Source: Kangsaoukella pontilimi (GTDB lineage: Bacteria; Pseudomonadota; Alphaproteobacteria; Rhodobacterales; Rhodobacteraceae). From it: a stretch of 64,000 nucleotides of DNA. The notes below the pieces were generated by a model, which had not been told where the DNA came from, did no database searches, and worked only from the letters and a program-made list of their open reading frames with translations. The stretch's first letter is position 1; every line of letters begins with the position of its first letter. Shown piece after piece: positions 9,185 to 22,407 of this stretch. The translations under genes and the position numbers were made by a program. Location: NCBI RefSeq assembly GCF_009830125.1, contig NZ_WUPT01000002.1, forward strand, positions 434,001-498,000. The letters run 5' to 3'.

Positions 9185-11329
9185 ATGGCGCTGACGCGGC
9201 GATCGGTTCAGCGGATGTCGGCCTCGATCTGGCCGGGCTTCGTGGATGCGATGACGGCGCTTTTGCTGGTACTGATGTTCGTGCTGTCGATCTTCATGAT
9301 CGTACAGGGCATCCTCCGTGAGACGATCACGGGTCAGGAAACCGAACTGGATCAGCTTGCCGCCGAAGTCACGTCTCTCAGCCGCGCGCTTGGTCTCTCC
9401 CAACAGGAAACCGCGCGGCTCGAAGACAACCTGACCAGCCTTCAGGCCGAAAGTGCACGTCAGGCCAACCTGATCGCGAACCTGACCGGGCAGCTTGACT
9501 CGCAGGCGCGGGCGCTGTCCGAGCGCGATGCGGCCATCGCCAGCTTCGAGGAACAGGTGGCGACGCTTTTGGCGGAACGGGACGCTGCGCTGGCCGAAGG
9601 GGCCACGCTTGCCGCGACGGTCGAAGACCTGGAAGCAGCTCGCGCAACTCTTCTGAGCGAGCAGGACGCGCTGAACCTTGCCCTTGCCCGCGCCCGCGAC
9701 GAGATCGATGCACAGGCCGAGGCAGCCCGCCTTGCCGCTGCGCGCCGCGAGGCGTTGGAGGCGATGACGGCCGAGTTGCAGGCCGAGGCCGCGGCGCGTG
9801 AGACGACGCTGGCCGAGACGTTGAACGCTCTGGAGCAGGCGGAACTGGCCGCGACCGAAGCCGAAGCGCTCAGGGCGGAGGCCGAAGCCCTGACCGAGGA
9901 ACTGGACGCCGCCGAGGCCGCCCGGCTCCGTGAACTGGCCGCCGCTGAAGCGCTCCGCGCCCGTCTGGCTGATGCCGAGGCGACGCTTTCCGAAGAGGAG
10001 CAGGCCCGTCTGGCAGAAGCCGCGGCGGCGGAGGCGCTCCGCGAACGACTGGAGAATTCCGAGGCCGAACTGACCGCCATGTCGCTCGCCCTCGAAGAAC
10101 AACGCCGGCAGGCCGAGGAAACCCTGACGCTGCTTGCCGCGGCCCAGTCCGTCGAGGATGAGCTGAACGCGCGGCTGTCCGAGGCGCTGATCGCACTCGA
10201 ATCGAGCGAAGGCGCCCTCAGCGAAAGCCAGGGCGCGGCGGAAGAGTTGGAAACCAGGCTGGCGCTGGCGCTCTTGGAGCGGGACGCGGCCGAGGCCGAG
10301 GTGGCCGAATTGCGGGCATCCCTCTCAGCCGCCGAGCAACGCCTCGCCGAACTGGGCGAGACAGCGGAAGCGCGCGATGAGCGCGTCGCAGCCCTGATCG
10401 AGGAGCGCGACCGACTGCGCGCCGAGGTCGAGACCCTCTCCGCCGCGGCGGGCGATGCCCTCACTATCCGCGAGCAATTGGCCGCCGCCCTTGCCGCGCG
10501 CATCGCCGCCGAGACGGCGACCGAGGATGCGCTGACCGAACGCGAACGCCAGGCTGCTCTTCTGGCCACCGCACGCGAACGTCTCGCCGAAGAAGAAGCA
10601 CTCTCGGCGGAAAGTCAGCGGCAGGTGGCGGCACTCAACGAACAGGTGGCGGCGCTCCGCGCCGAACTGGGCTCGCTTCAGGCACTCCTGGATGACGCGG
10701 TGGCGCGCGACAGTGCGGCGCAGGTCCGGATCGAGGCGCTTGGCAGCCAGCTCAACACGGCGCTTGCCCGTGCGGCGGCAGAGGAAAAACGCCGCGCCGA
10801 GCTCGAGGCCGCCGAGGCCGAGCGCCTGCGGATCGAGGCCGAGCGGCTTCAGAGCGAAGTCGCGAACCTTGCCGACTACCGTTCGGAATTCTTCGGTACT
10901 CTCCGCCGTCTTCTTGGTGACAGAGAAGGGATCCAGATCGTCGGAGACCGGTTCGTCTTCTCGTCCGAGGTTCTCTTTGAAAGCGCGTCCGCCACGCTTT
11001 CGCCCGAGGGTCAGGCGCAGATCGCCGAGGTCGCGGGAATTCTGTCGGACATATCCGGCCAGATTCCGGACAGCATCGACTGGATCGTGCGGGTGGACGG
11101 GCATACCGACAACGTCCCGTTGTCGGGGACCGGCGAATTCGCGGATAACTGGGAGCTCAGTCAGGGACGCGCGCTCTCGGTGGTGAAGTTTCTGACCGAG
11201 GCATTGAACTTCCCGCCTGAGCGACTGGCGGCAACCGGCTTCGGGGAATACCGTCCCGTCGACCCGGCCGACACCCCTGAAGCCCGCGCCCAGAACCGCC
11301 GGATCGAACTGAAACTCACCGAGCGCTGA
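9185..11329 (+). CDS. MotB-like OmpA-domain protein with a very long coiled coil
   Basis: The protein is 714 residues. Residues 14-40 form a single membrane helix with an Asp at position 21 (WPGFVDAMTALLLVLMFVL), in the place of the proton-binding Asp of MotB. Residues about 45-570 are almost unbroken heptad-type sequence rich in Ala, Glu, Leu and Arg, a predicted coiled coil. Residues about 590-714 are an OmpA/MotB peptidoglycan-binding domain (RVDGHTDNVPL, NWELSQGRALSV, NRRIEL). It lies three bases after its ExbB-like partner. The layout is that of a stator B subunit with an extended periplasmic stalk. Function is unknown; ZorB-like, LafU-like or cell-envelope roles are possible. Confidence 0.85.
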   Translation: MALTRRSVQRMSASIWPGFVDAMTALLLVLMFVLSIFMIVQGILRETITGQETELDQLAAEVTSLSRALGLSQQETARLEDNLTSLQAESARQANLIANLTGQLDSQARALSERDAAIASFEEQVATLLAERDAALAEGATLAATVEDLEAARATLLSEQDALNLALARARDEIDAQAEAARLAAARREALEAMTAELQAEAAARETTLAETLNALEQAELAATEAEALRAEAEALTEELDAAEAARLRELAAAEALRARLADAEATLSEEEQARLAEAAAAEALRERLENSEAELTAMSLALEEQRRQAEETLTLLAAAQSVEDELNARLSEALIALESSEGALSESQGAAEELETRLALALLERDAAEAEVAELRASLSAAEQRLAELGETAEARDERVAALIEERDRLRAEVETLSAAAGDALTIREQLAAALAARIAAETATEDALTERERQAALLATARERLAEEEALSAESQRQVAALNEQVAALRAELGSLQALLDDAVARDSAAQVRIEALGSQLNTALARAAAEEKRRAELEAAEAERLRIEAERLQSEVANLADYRSEFFGTLRRLLGDREGIQIVGDRFVFSSEVLFESASATLSPEGQAQIAEVAGILSDISGQIPDSIDWIVRVDGHTDNVPLSGTGEFADNWELSQGRALSVVKFLTEALNFPPERLAATGFGEYRPVDPADTPEARAQNRRIELKLTER

Positions 11330-11346
11330 CCCCGTCCCCAAACGGA

Positions 11347-11432
11347 GCGGTCCTATCGGACCGCACACGACATTTGCGCCGCGCCTCTGCGCGTCGCGGT
11401 GCCTCCGGCGGGGATTTTCCGGACCCAAAGAA
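11347..11432 (+). repeat. Extragenic 3' element, type B copy 1
   Basis: A GCGGTCC-TATC-GGACCGC hairpin (11347-11364) is followed by a GC-rich stretch and the type B tail GGGGATTTTCCGGACCCAAA (about 11410-11430). It lies just after the OmpA-domain gene, in its orientation, and faces copy 2 head to head. Confidence 0.7.
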
Positions 11433-11453
11433 ATGCAAGGCAATCCGCCCTCC

Positions 11454-11514
11454 ATTCTTTGGGTCCCGGAAATTCCGGGGTGAGGCGCGGTACGCGCCGA
11501 GGGGCGGAGCCCCT
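11454..11514 (-). repeat. Extragenic 3' element, type B copy 2
   Basis: Read on the minus strand, AGGGGC-TCC-GCCCCT and GGCGCG-TAC-CGCGCC hairpins (11500-11514 and 11484-11498) lead into the tail CCCCGGAATTTCCGGGACCC. It belongs to clpA, which is transcribed towards it, and it converges with copy 1. Confidence 0.7.
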
Positions 11515-11524
11515 GATCCACATA

Positions 11525-11551
11525 GAAAAATGCCCCGCCGAAAGGCGGGGC
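11525..11551 (-). terminator. Rho-independent terminator of clpA
   Basis: On the minus strand GCCCCGCC-TTTC-GGCGGGGC is followed by ATTTTTCT. The perfect 8-bp GC stem with a U-rich tail lies 27 bases after the clpA stop. Confidence 0.88.
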
Positions 11552-11578
11552 ACATTTGGATCAAACCGTATCGTCTGG

Positions 11579-13906
<2,328 letters not shown>

Positions 13907-14086
13907 GCTCCGTGCTCCTTACGTCAAGGGCCGGGAGGGGTTTGGCGGCCCCGTCCAGACCGTGGCCTCTTACATGTTAGAGTTCGGTTAGTTTTCCGAA
14001 CCTTCAAGAGTTTTTTCCTCACAAGCGCTCACATTTTCTCCGATAGAGGCATGTTACCCCCCGTGACGGCGGAAAATCGGGCGAAC

Positions 14087-14848
14087 TCAGAAGGCATCCT
14101 TGCGCCGCCGGATCTCGGCGAAGACGGCGGCATCGCTCTTGCCGGTCATATCTAGGGCGGATTTGACCTCATGCAATCCCGCGCGCAGGAACGGGTTCGT
14201 GGCCTTCTCGAGCGACAGAAGCGAGGGCACCGTCGGCAGGTTTGCACCGCGGTAGGTGGCGATGTCGCGCACCCGTTGTTCAAGCGCGGCGTTGTCGGGT
14301 TCGATCGTCTGGGCGAAGCGTGCGTTTGCGGCGGTGTATTCGTGCCCCGAGCAGATCAGCGTATCGTCGGGCAGGGCGGCCAGTTTCGACAGGCTGTCCC
14401 ACATCTGTTCCATCGTGCCTTCGAACACCCGGCCACAGCCGCAGGCCATCAGGCTGTCCGCAGTGAATGCGATTTTCGCGTCGGGAATATGAAAGGCGAT
14501 ATGTCCGATCGTATGCCCCGAGACGTCCATCACGTGAACCGCGGCATCCGCGAAGTCGAAGCTGTCGCCGTCCTGGTGGGCCTCATCCAATTGGGGCAGA
14601 CGTGCCGCATCGGCAGCGTTGCCGCGCACGACAGGAGCGAAACGCTCGCGCAGGGGAGGCAGCCCCTCGACATGGTCGGTGTGGTGGTGGGTGATCCAGA
14701 CTTCGTCGAGTGACCAGCCGCGCCGGTCGAGCTCGGACAGGATGGGAGCGGCTTCGGGCGCATCGATCAGCGCCGTGCGACCGTTCCGCCGCAGAAGAAA
14801 GGCGTAGTTGTCCGAGCGGCAGGGGATCGTGACAAGATCGAAGGGCAT
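14087..14848 (-). CDS. gloB: Hydroxyacylglutathione hydrolase (glyoxalase II)
   Basis: This 253-residue metallo-beta-lactamase-fold enzyme hydrolyses S-lactoylglutathione to lactate and glutathione in methylglyoxal detoxification. The dinuclear metal motif [10 protein letters not shown] is near residue 53, with further ligands in [24 protein letters not shown] and [10 protein letters not shown]. The C-terminal helical segment with NPFLRAG and a basic end binds glutathione. Length and motif order are those of GloB. It is divergent from a methyltransferase gene with only 65 bases between the start codons. Confidence 0.95.
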   Translation of the reverse strand: MPFDLVTIPCRSDNYAFLLRRNGRTALIDAPEAAPILSELDRRGWSLDEVWITHHHTDHVEGLPPLRERFAPVVRGNAADAARLPQLDEAHQDGDSFDFADAAVHVMDVSGHTIGHIAFHIPDAKIAFTADSLMACGCGRVFEGTMEQMWDSLSKLAALPDDTLICSGHEYTAANARFAQTIEPDNAALEQRVRDIATYRGANLPTVPSLLSLEKATNPFLRAGLHEVKSALDMTGKSDAAVFAEIRRRKDAF

Positions 14849-14913
14849 GGCAATGTCTTCCTTTGCGGCTATGGTCCCCCCATCAATCTGGATCCGTTGA
14901 CCGCCCGGGGCAA

Positions 14914-15660
14914 ATGCATCTCGACGTAATCGACCTCAGAAAGTTCTATTACCGGACGGCACTTGGCCGGGCTGCGCAGCGGTCGGTGCGGGATCAGGTG
15001 CGCACACTCTGGCCAGATGCCTCGCGACAGAACGTGCTGGGGTTCGGCTTTGCCGTGCCCCTTCTCCGGCCTTACCTTGGTGAAGCCCGGCGCGTCATCG
15101 GGCTGATGCCGGGGCAGCAGGGCGTGATGCCGTGGCCCGCCGGACTGCCGAATGTCTCGGTTCTCTGCGAGGAGACGCTCTGGCCGGTCGAGACCGACAG
15201 CATCGACAAGCTGATCGTCATGCACGGGCTGGAGACAAGCGAGCATCCGGTCGCGCTTCTTGATGAATGCTACAGGGTCATGGCCCCCGAGGGGCGCGGG
15301 CTTTTCATCGTGCCGAACCGGGCTGGGCTGTGGTCGCGGCGGGACAAGACGCCCTTCGGTTTTGGCCGCCCCTACACACTTGGCCAGCTTGAAGCGCAGC
15401 TTCGGATGATTGGCCTCGTGCCGTCGCGCCATGTGGCCGCGCTGTTTCATCCACCGACCGATACGCCGTTCTGGCTGAAGACCGGGCCCATGTGGGAACG
15501 CCTCGGGCGGAAACTGTCCAATCGCTACGCAGGCGGCGTTCTGATGGTGGAAGTCACGAAGCAGGTTCCGGCGCCGCCACGACGCGGCCTCCGCGAGGCG
15601 GTTCGCCGCCCGCTCAAGGCGCTGGACGGGCTCGGTCAGCCCGAGGCCAAGCCCGTCTGA
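14914..15660 (+). CDS. Class I methyltransferase (type 11-like), divergent from gloB
   Basis: This 248-residue protein begins [19 protein letters not shown]. The glycine-rich motif I is degenerate ([15 protein letters not shown]), while the later parts are clear: [40 protein letters not shown] corresponds to motifs II-III of SAM methyltransferases. The weak motif I means SAM binding is likely but not certain. The family is common next to gloB in Rhodobacteraceae and has no assigned substrate. The internal ATG at 14914 is preferred to 14863, whose extra residues do not look like protein. A small hairpin TGCGCG-AATAA-CGCGCA follows at 15675-15691. Confidence 0.75.
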   Translation: MHLDVIDLRKFYYRTALGRAAQRSVRDQVRTLWPDASRQNVLGFGFAVPLLRPYLGEARRVIGLMPGQQGVMPWPAGLPNVSVLCEETLWPVETDSIDKLIVMHGLETSEHPVALLDECYRVMAPEGRGLFIVPNRAGLWSRRDKTPFGFGRPYTLGQLEAQLRMIGLVPSRHVAALFHPPTDTPFWLKTGPMWERLGRKLSNRYAGGVLMVEVTKQVPAPPRRGLREAVRRPLKALDGLGQPEAKPV

Positions 15661-15762
15661 CCCCCCGGTTTCGGTGCGCGAATAACGCGCAATCCGTCGC
15701 ACCTATCGCTAAGTCATTGTTTTTGTAAGAGTCGGGCCTTGTCCACAGTGGTCCATACCCTG

Positions 15763-15791
15763 TTGCGGGGTCGGAAACCGTCTGCTACACG
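15763..15791 (+). promoter_or_regulatory. Possible promoter of the atp operon
   Basis: TTGCGG (15763-15768) and TACACG (15786-15791) are spaced by 17 bases, about 105 bases before the atpH start. The match to a housekeeping promoter is weak, but this 237-base gap must hold the operon promoter and I see no better pair. Confidence 0.25.
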
Positions 15792-15897
15792 ACCGCTGAT
15801 TTGAAGCGCCGGGTGCTGCACCCGATCAGCTTCCTTGTGGCCTGGGGTGCCTTGTCGCCTCGGGGAAGAGCAAGAAAACAACGGCGGAAGGGGTCAC

Positions 15898-16458
15898 GTG
15901 TCGGAATCAGCATCTCAGTCCACCGGCGTCGCGTCGCGCTATGCGATGGCGGTGTTCGAACTGGCCAAGGAAAACGGCGAAATCGACGCGCTTGAGCGTG
16001 ACATCGCCGCGCTCGACGGCGCAATCGCGGATAGCGCGGATTTCCGCGACCTGATCCATTCCCCCATCTATTCGCGCGACCAGCAGTCGGCGGCCGTTGC
16101 GGCACTGGCCGACAAGATGGGCCTGACCGCCACCGTCGCGAACACGCTGAAGCTGATGGCGTCCAAGCGCCGCCTCTTCGTGCTTCCGCATCTGCTGATG
16201 GTCCTCAAGGACGTCATCGCAGAGGAAAAAGGCATCGTCACGGCCGAGGTGAGAACCGCGCGGCCGCTCTCCGACGAACAAGCCGCCAACCTTGAAGCCA
16301 CGCTCAAGGACGCCGTCGGCAAGGACGTCACCATGCAAATCTCCGTCGATGAAAGCCTCATCGGCGGTCTTATCGTCAAAGTGGGCTCGAAGATGATCGA
16401 CACGTCGATCAAGTCCAAGCTCGCGGCCCTCCAGAACACCATGAAAGAGGTCGGATAA
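15898..16458 (+). CDS. atpH: ATP synthase F1 subunit delta
   Basis: This 186-residue subunit joins the top of the alpha/beta hexamer to the peripheral stalk. It has an N-terminal helical bundle ([21 protein letters not shown]) and the C-terminal strand region [25 protein letters not shown] typical of the family. I choose the GTG at 15898 ([16 protein letters not shown]) as start: it follows GGAAGGGG closely and gives the usual length, while the longer frame to 15835 adds atypical residues. The stop codon overlaps the atpA start by one base. It is the first gene of atpHAGDC; the Fo genes are elsewhere, as usual in Rhodobacteraceae. Confidence 0.96.
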   Translation: MSESASQSTGVASRYAMAVFELAKENGEIDALERDIAALDGAIADSADFRDLIHSPIYSRDQQSAAVAALADKMGLTATVANTLKLMASKRRLFVLPHLLMVLKDVIAEEKGIVTAEVRTARPLSDEQAANLEATLKDAVGKDVTMQISVDESLIGGLIVKVGSKMIDTSIKSKLAALQNTMKEVG

Positions 16459-17996
16459 TGGCAATCCAGGCAGCCGAGATTTCGGCAATCCTAAAAGACC
16501 AGATCAAGAATTTCGGACAGGAAGCCGAAGTCGCTGAAGTCGGCCGCGTGCTGTCCGTCGGCGACGGTATCGCCCGTGTCTACGGCCTCGACAACGTTCA
16601 GGCCGGCGAGATGGTCGAATTCCCCGGCGGCATCATGGGGATGGCGCTGAACCTGGAAAGCGACAACGTCGGCATCGTTATTTTTGGTGACGACCGGGAC
16701 ATCAAAGAAGGCGACACCGTCAAGCGGACCAACGACATCGTGTCGGTCGGCGTGGGCGACGCTCTTCTGGGCCGCGTCGTGGACGCGCTCGGCAACCCGA
16801 TCGACGGCAAGGGCCCGATCGCGACGACGGAAAGCCGCGTGGCCGACGTCAAGGCGCCGGGCATCATCCCGCGCAAATCGGTGCACGAGCCGATGGCGAC
16901 CGGCCTCAAGGCCATCGACGCCATGATTCCGATCGGCCGTGGCCAGCGGGAACTGATCATCGGTGACCGTCAGACCGGCAAGACCGCCGTGGCGCTCGAC
17001 ACGATCCTGAACCAGAAGAGCTACAACGACGCCGCCGGCGACGACGAATCGAAAAAGCTCTACTGCGTCTACGTTGCTGTCGGTCAGAAGCGTTCGACCG
17101 TGGCCCAGCTGGTGAAGCGTCTCGAAGAATCGGGCGCCATCGAGTATTCGATCGTCGTGGCCGCAACCGCCTCGGACCCGGCTCCGATGCAGTACCTTGC
17201 GCCCTATACCGCGACCGCCATGGCGGAATTCTACCGCGACAACGGCCGCCACGCCCTGATCATCTACGATGACCTCTCGAAGCAGGCCGTCGCATACCGT
17301 CAGATGTCGCTGCTCCTTCGCCGTCCGCCGGGCCGCGAAGCCTATCCGGGCGACGTGTTCTACCTCCACTCCCGCCTGCTCGAGCGTTCGGCCAAGCTGA
17401 ACGAAGACAACGGCGCTGGTTCGCTGACGGCTCTGCCGATCATCGAAACCCAGGGCGGCGACGTGTCGGCGTTTATTCCGACCAACGTGATCTCGATCAC
17501 CGACGGTCAGATCTTCCTTGAAACGGAACTGTTCTATCAGGGCATCCGTCCTGCCGTGAACACCGGTCTGTCGGTGTCGCGGGTCGGTTCGTCGGCGCAG
17601 ACCAGCGCGATGTCGTCGGTCGCCGGTCCGGTCAAGCTGTCGCTTGCCCAGTACCGCGAAATGGCCGCCTTCGCGCAGTTCGGTTCGGACCTCGACGCCT
17701 CGACGCAGCGCCTGCTGAACCGTGGTGCGCGCCTGACCGAGCTGATGAAGCAGCCGCAGTATTCGCCGTTGACCAACGCCGAAATCGTCGTTGTCATCTT
17801 CGCGGGCACCAACGGCTTCCTCGACAACCTCAAGCTTGCCGACGTTAGCCGGTTCGAAAAGGGTCTTCTGGCGCATATGCACTCGAAGCATTCCGACGTG
17901 ATGGACTGGATCACCAACGAGGATCCGAAGATCAAAGGTGACGCGGCCGACAAGCTGAAAGCCGCCATCGAGGACTTCGCCAAGGACTTCTCGTAA
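16458..17996 (+). CDS. atpA: ATP synthase F1 subunit alpha
   Basis: This 512-residue subunit is the non-catalytic nucleotide-binding subunit of the F1 hexamer. Visible are the N-terminal beta barrel ([22 protein letters not shown]), the P-loop [13 protein letters not shown] near residue 170, the alpha signature [17 protein letters not shown] near 363 and the helical C-terminus. Length and motifs are fully regular. It overlaps atpH by one base. Confidence 0.98.
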   Translation: MAIQAAEISAILKDQIKNFGQEAEVAEVGRVLSVGDGIARVYGLDNVQAGEMVEFPGGIMGMALNLESDNVGIVIFGDDRDIKEGDTVKRTNDIVSVGVGDALLGRVVDALGNPIDGKGPIATTESRVADVKAPGIIPRKSVHEPMATGLKAIDAMIPIGRGQRELIIGDRQTGKTAVALDTILNQKSYNDAAGDDESKKLYCVYVAVGQKRSTVAQLVKRLEESGAIEYSIVVAATASDPAPMQYLAPYTATAMAEFYRDNGRHALIIYDDLSKQAVAYRQMSLLLRRPPGREAYPGDVFYLHSRLLERSAKLNEDNGAGSLTALPIIETQGGDVSAFIPTNVISITDGQIFLETELFYQGIRPAVNTGLSVSRVGSSAQTSAMSSVAGPVKLSLAQYREMAAFAQFGSDLDASTQRLLNRGARLTELMKQPQYSPLTNAEIVVVIFAGTNGFLDNLKLADVSRFEKGLLAHMHSKHSDVMDWITNEDPKIKGDAADKLKAAIEDFAKDFS

Positions 17997-18021
17997 GATC
18001 TGACCGGAAGGAACGGGATAC

Positions 18022-18903
18022 ATGCCCAACCTCAAGGACCTGAAAAACAGGATCAACTCGGTCAAGTCGACCCGGAAGATCACCCAGGCGATGCAGATGG
18101 TCGCCGCCGCCAAGCTTCGCCGTGCCGAAGAGCAGGCCGAGGCGGCGCGACCCTATGCCGAGCGTTTCAACGCGGTGATGTCCGAACTGGCCCAGTCGGT
18201 CGGTGACAGCGACAGCGCGCCCAAGCTGCTAAGCGGCACGGGCAGCGATCAGACCCACCTGCTGGTGGTGATGACGGCCGAGCGCGGTCTCTGCGGCGGC
18301 TTCAACTCGTCGATCGTAAAGCTTGCGCGCTATCAGGCGAACAAGCTGATCGCGGCTGGCAAGACCGTGAAGATTCTGACCGTCGGCAAAAAGGGCCGCG
18401 AGCAACTGCGCCGCGACCTTGGTGATCACCTGATCGGCCATGTCGATCTGAGCGACGTCAAGCGCCTTGGCTATGCCGATGCGCAGCGCATCGCCGAGGA
18501 CGTCCTGTCGCGCTTCGATGCGGGCGAATTCGACGTGGCCAAGATCTACTACTCGGTCTTCGAAAGCGTCATCAGCCAGAAGCCGACCGAAAAGCAGATC
18601 ATCCCTGCAACGTTCGACGCGCCCGAGGGTGAGGCCGACGACGCCTCGACTGTCTACGACTACGAGCCGGGCGAAGAAGAGATCCTTGCCGATCTCCTGC
18701 CGCGCGGCGTGGCCACGCAGATCTTCTCGGCGCTTCTGGAAAACGCCGCGTCGGAACAGGGTGCCCGGATGAGCGCCATGGACAACGCGACGCGGAACGC
18801 GGGCGACATGATCGAGAGACTGACTATCGAGTTCAACCGGACCCGTCAGGCAGTCATCACCAACGAGCTTATCGAAATCATTTCGGGCGCCGAGGCGCTC
18901 TAA
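18022..18903 (+). CDS. atpG: ATP synthase F1 subunit gamma
   Basis: This 293-residue rotor shaft subunit has N-terminal and C-terminal helices ([81 protein letters not shown]) that form the coiled coil inside the hexamer. A Rossmann-like part ([21 protein letters not shown]) lies between them. The C-terminal ITNELIEI...GAEAL matches the gamma signature. AAGGAAC lies upstream of the ATG; 25 bases separate it from atpA. Confidence 0.98.
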   Translation: MPNLKDLKNRINSVKSTRKITQAMQMVAAAKLRRAEEQAEAARPYAERFNAVMSELAQSVGDSDSAPKLLSGTGSDQTHLLVVMTAERGLCGGFNSSIVKLARYQANKLIAAGKTVKILTVGKKGREQLRRDLGDHLIGHVDLSDVKRLGYADAQRIAEDVLSRFDAGEFDVAKIYYSVFESVISQKPTEKQIIPATFDAPEGEADDASTVYDYEPGEEEILADLLPRGVATQIFSALLENAASEQGARMSAMDNATRNAGDMIERLTIEFNRTRQAVITNELIEIISGAEAL

Positions 18904-20346
<1,443 letters not shown>

Positions 20347-20355
20347 GGGGGCCTT

Positions 20356-20781
20356 ATGGCTGACACGATGCAATTCGACCTGGTTTCGCCCGAGAGACGT
20401 CTCCTCTCGGGTCAGGCCAAGGCGGTCCGCATTCCGGGCGCCGATGGCGACATGACGGCAATGCCGGACCATGCGCCCACGGTTACCACGCTCCGTCCTG
20501 GCGTTCTGACGGTCGAGATGGATGGCGGCGAAGAGAAGTTCGCTGTTACAGGCGGCTTTGCCCAGATCTCGGCGGAAGGAACGACCGTTCTTGCCGAAGA
20601 GGCCCTGCCTCTGGGCGAGGTTACCTCGGAATTCCTGAGCGAGCGTGTGGCGAAGGCCGAAAAGGCCCGCGATGAGGCCGAGGGCGATGCCATCGACAGC
20701 GCCGCGAAACTGGTCTCCGACCTTGTCGCCATGGGCGACGAGATCGGCATTCCGGCAAGCAGCCGCGCACCAGCGCCGTAA
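20356..20781 (+). CDS. atpC: ATP synthase F1 subunit epsilon
   Basis: This 141-residue protein has an N-terminal beta sandwich (MQFDLVSPERRLLSGQAKAVRIPGADGDMTAMPDHAPTVTTLRPG) and a short helical C-terminal part (RVAKAEKARDEAEGDAIDSAAKLVSDL). The helices are less regular than in E. coli, as is common in Alphaproteobacteria, where inhibition is largely by the zeta subunit. A strong intrinsic terminator ends the operon. Confidence 0.96.
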   Translation: MADTMQFDLVSPERRLLSGQAKAVRIPGADGDMTAMPDHAPTVTTLRPGVLTVEMDGGEEKFAVTGGFAQISAEGTTVLAEEALPLGEVTSEFLSERVAKAEKARDEAEGDAIDSAAKLVSDLVAMGDEIGIPASSRAPAP

Positions 20782-20804
20782 TCGTATCTACAAGCGATTT
20801 TTCC

Positions 20805-20833
20805 AAAGGGGCCTTCGGGCCCCTTTTCCTTTT
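20805..20833 (+). terminator. Rho-independent terminator of the atp operon
   Basis: AAAGGGGCC-TTCG-GGCCCCTTT is a perfect 9-bp stem closed by a UUCG-type tetraloop, followed by TCCTTTT. It lies 24 bases after the atpC stop. Confidence 0.93.
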
Positions 20834-20855
20834 CTGGGGCCGAGAGCCTGACAGC

Positions 20856-21338
20856 CTAGAAACTGAAGAAGTCGCCCAGGTTTTCGATGATCGAGACCAA
20901 GAGCATGATGCCAAGCACGACAAGCAGCACCCACCATGCAATCTGGAAAACGATGGCGCCGATACCAAGCGCCGCGCCGTAGACCGGATAATGCCAGTTT
21001 TCACGCATAAGCGCCGAAATGAGTGACAGCACGATCGCGACGACGCCGAAGATCGGTCCCATTAGGGGCAGGTATTGAGAGATTACAGAGCGGGCGGCTT
21101 CCTGCTCCGGCTCGGGCTGTTTCAGGCCAAGGAACGAACGCCACGCAGCGCGCTTCATCTCGCCTGCCATTTCGCCGATCTGCTGCGCCGCCGAAGGTTT
21201 GGGCTCAAGCGTCGGTCCGAAAATCTGGAAGAACACGAACAAGAGCGCAACGACGCCTGCGGTCACAGCCCAGAAGCCCCATTTGCCGATAGGCAGGGAC
21301 GGCATCCGAGAGTTGTCCGGCATCTGACTTTCACTCAT
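20856..21338 (-). CDS. Hypothetical membrane protein
   Basis: This 160-residue protein has a first membrane helix at about residues 18-38 (WGFWAVTAGVVALLFVFFQIF), a polar stretch of about 45 residues with several Pro and Glu, then two or three closely packed hydrophobic segments (LMGPIFGVVAIVLSLISALM; YGAALGIGAIVFQIAWWVLLVVLGIMLLVSIIENL). I do not recognise the family. The ATG at 21338 (MSESQMPDNS) is the likeliest start; an upstream one at 21383 exists. It converges on atpC, with the terminator between. Confidence 0.6.
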   Translation of the reverse strand: MSESQMPDNSRMPSLPIGKWGFWAVTAGVVALLFVFFQIFGPTLEPKPSAAQQIGEMAGEMKRAAWRSFLGLKQPEPEQEAARSVISQYLPLMGPIFGVVAIVLSLISALMRENWHYPVYGAALGIGAIVFQIAWWVLLVVLGIMLLVSIIENLGDFFSF

Positions 21339-21476
21339 GTGAAAAGAGTTATCCGCGAATTGTGACCAAACCAAGTCCGCCATTTTAGAGAGGCGATTCT
21401 TGTCTCCGGGCGTGCCAAGTAAGGAACGGAATCCCGCCCTGTGCTGTTTCCTCTGGGTAAACAGTGGAGATAAGCA

Positions 21477-22316
21477 ATGTCCGACCCCGATTTTTCATGG
21501 GCTATAAAGATGATGCGTGCGGGCTACGCAGGACGTGGGCTGACCTATCTGATCGTGGCCGGGGTGTCGCTCTATACGATCTGGCAGGGCGGCTCGGCAG
21601 AGGGGACACAAACCGTTTTCCAGTATCTCGAGGGGACCGGTTGGGGTTCGGTCGCGCTCTTCCTCATCTTCGCAGGTCTCGTGGCCTATGCCATCTGGCG
21701 CGTGACCTGCGCGATCTACGATCTTGAAGACTATGGCACCGATGGAGAAGGTTTGATCGCCCGTGCCGGGCAGGTCACAACGGGCCTCATTCACGGCGCG
21801 CTCGGCATTGCGGCCTTCCTGCTCTTGTTCTCCGGCACGTCCGGCGGTGATCAATCCGGCGTGGCCAAGGCCGCGGCGGCCGTCATGGAATGGCCGGGGG
21901 GCCGCTGGATCGTGGGCTTTGCCGGTCTCTGCACCATTGGCGCTGGCATCTATTATGGCCACAAAGCGTGGACCGAAGCCTATCGCGAGCATCTGATTGG
22001 CAACGAGTTCACCCTTAACTGGAACTGGGTCCTGAAGGCCGGTGTTATGGCGCAGGGCGTCATCGTCGGCATCATCGGGGTCTTTATTCTGTACGCCGGC
22101 ATCACAGCCAATCCGAATGAAGCTTCAGGCCTTGGCGGCGTCTGGGAGTTTCTCGGCGGTCAGCCCTTCGGACAGTTCCTGGTCGTTCTGATCTGTATCG
22201 GTCTTCTGGGTTTCGCCGTCTTCTGCTTTGTGAATGCGCGTTATCGCATCGTGCCGAAGGCGACGGAGAAGGACCTGACCACTCTTGCCGCAGAAATGAA
22301 GGCTCGCGCCACCTGA
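21477..22316 (+). CDS. DUF1206 domain membrane protein
   Basis: This 279-residue inner-membrane protein is built from three copies of a two-helix unit. Each begins with a similar helix: MMRAGYAGRGLTYLIVAGVSLYTIW, RAGQVTTGLIHGALGIAAFLLLF and KAGVMAQGVIVGIIGVFILYAG. This triple repeat is the DUF1206 family, of unknown function. GGAGATAAGCA precedes the ATG. It is upstream of xthA but two GC-rich hairpins separate them. Confidence 0.85.
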   Translation: MSDPDFSWAIKMMRAGYAGRGLTYLIVAGVSLYTIWQGGSAEGTQTVFQYLEGTGWGSVALFLIFAGLVAYAIWRVTCAIYDLEDYGTDGEGLIARAGQVTTGLIHGALGIAAFLLLFSGTSGGDQSGVAKAAAAVMEWPGGRWIVGFAGLCTIGAGIYYGHKAWTEAYREHLIGNEFTLNWNWVLKAGVMAQGVIVGIIGVFILYAGITANPNEASGLGGVWEFLGGQPFGQFLVVLICIGLLGFAVFCFVNARYRIVPKATEKDLTTLAAEMKARAT

Positions 22317-22375
22317 CAGGCTGAATGCGTCCAGGCCGAAGCGGGGGTTTTCCCTCACCCCCGGGTCAGCCATAA

Positions 22376-22402
22376 GGCTCCGGTAGTGTATCTGCCGGAG
22401 CC
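22376..22402 (+). promoter_or_regulatory. Hairpin enclosing the xthA Shine-Dalgarno sequence
   Basis: GGCTCCGG (22376-22383) pairs perfectly with CCGGAGCC (22395-22402) around an 11-base loop. The GGAG at 22397-22400, seven bases before the xthA ATG at 22408, is the only good Shine-Dalgarno and lies in the 3' arm. The fold would block ribosome binding unless opened. A second hairpin, CGGGGGT-8 nt-ACCCCCG, lies at 22342-22363. Confidence 0.5.
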
Positions 22403-22407
22403 TCTTC

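Noticed and set aside
9460..10569. Long minus-strand reading frame opposite the coiled coil
   Set aside because: It is a shadow of the GC-rich Ala/Glu/Leu coding strand; its product is only Ser/Ala/Arg and has no domain.
8003..11329. A complete Zorya defence system
   Set aside because: Only an A/B-like pair is present. Neighbours are a ChaC-like gene and clpA; no ZorC, ZorD or ZorE-like gene lies nearby, and the long coiled coil is in the B-like protein, not the A-like one.
13980..14008. Heat-shock (RpoH) promoter for clpA: CTTGAA on the minus strand at 14003-14008
   Set aside because: No CCTAT-like -10 at 16-18 bases; the nearest AT-rich hexamer (CTAACA) is 22 bases away, so the pair does not fit.
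22342..22363. Rho-independent terminator after the DUF1206 gene
   Set aside because: CGGGGGT/ACCCCCG forms a stem but GGTCAGCC, not a U-run, follows; it is only mentioned with the xthA leader.
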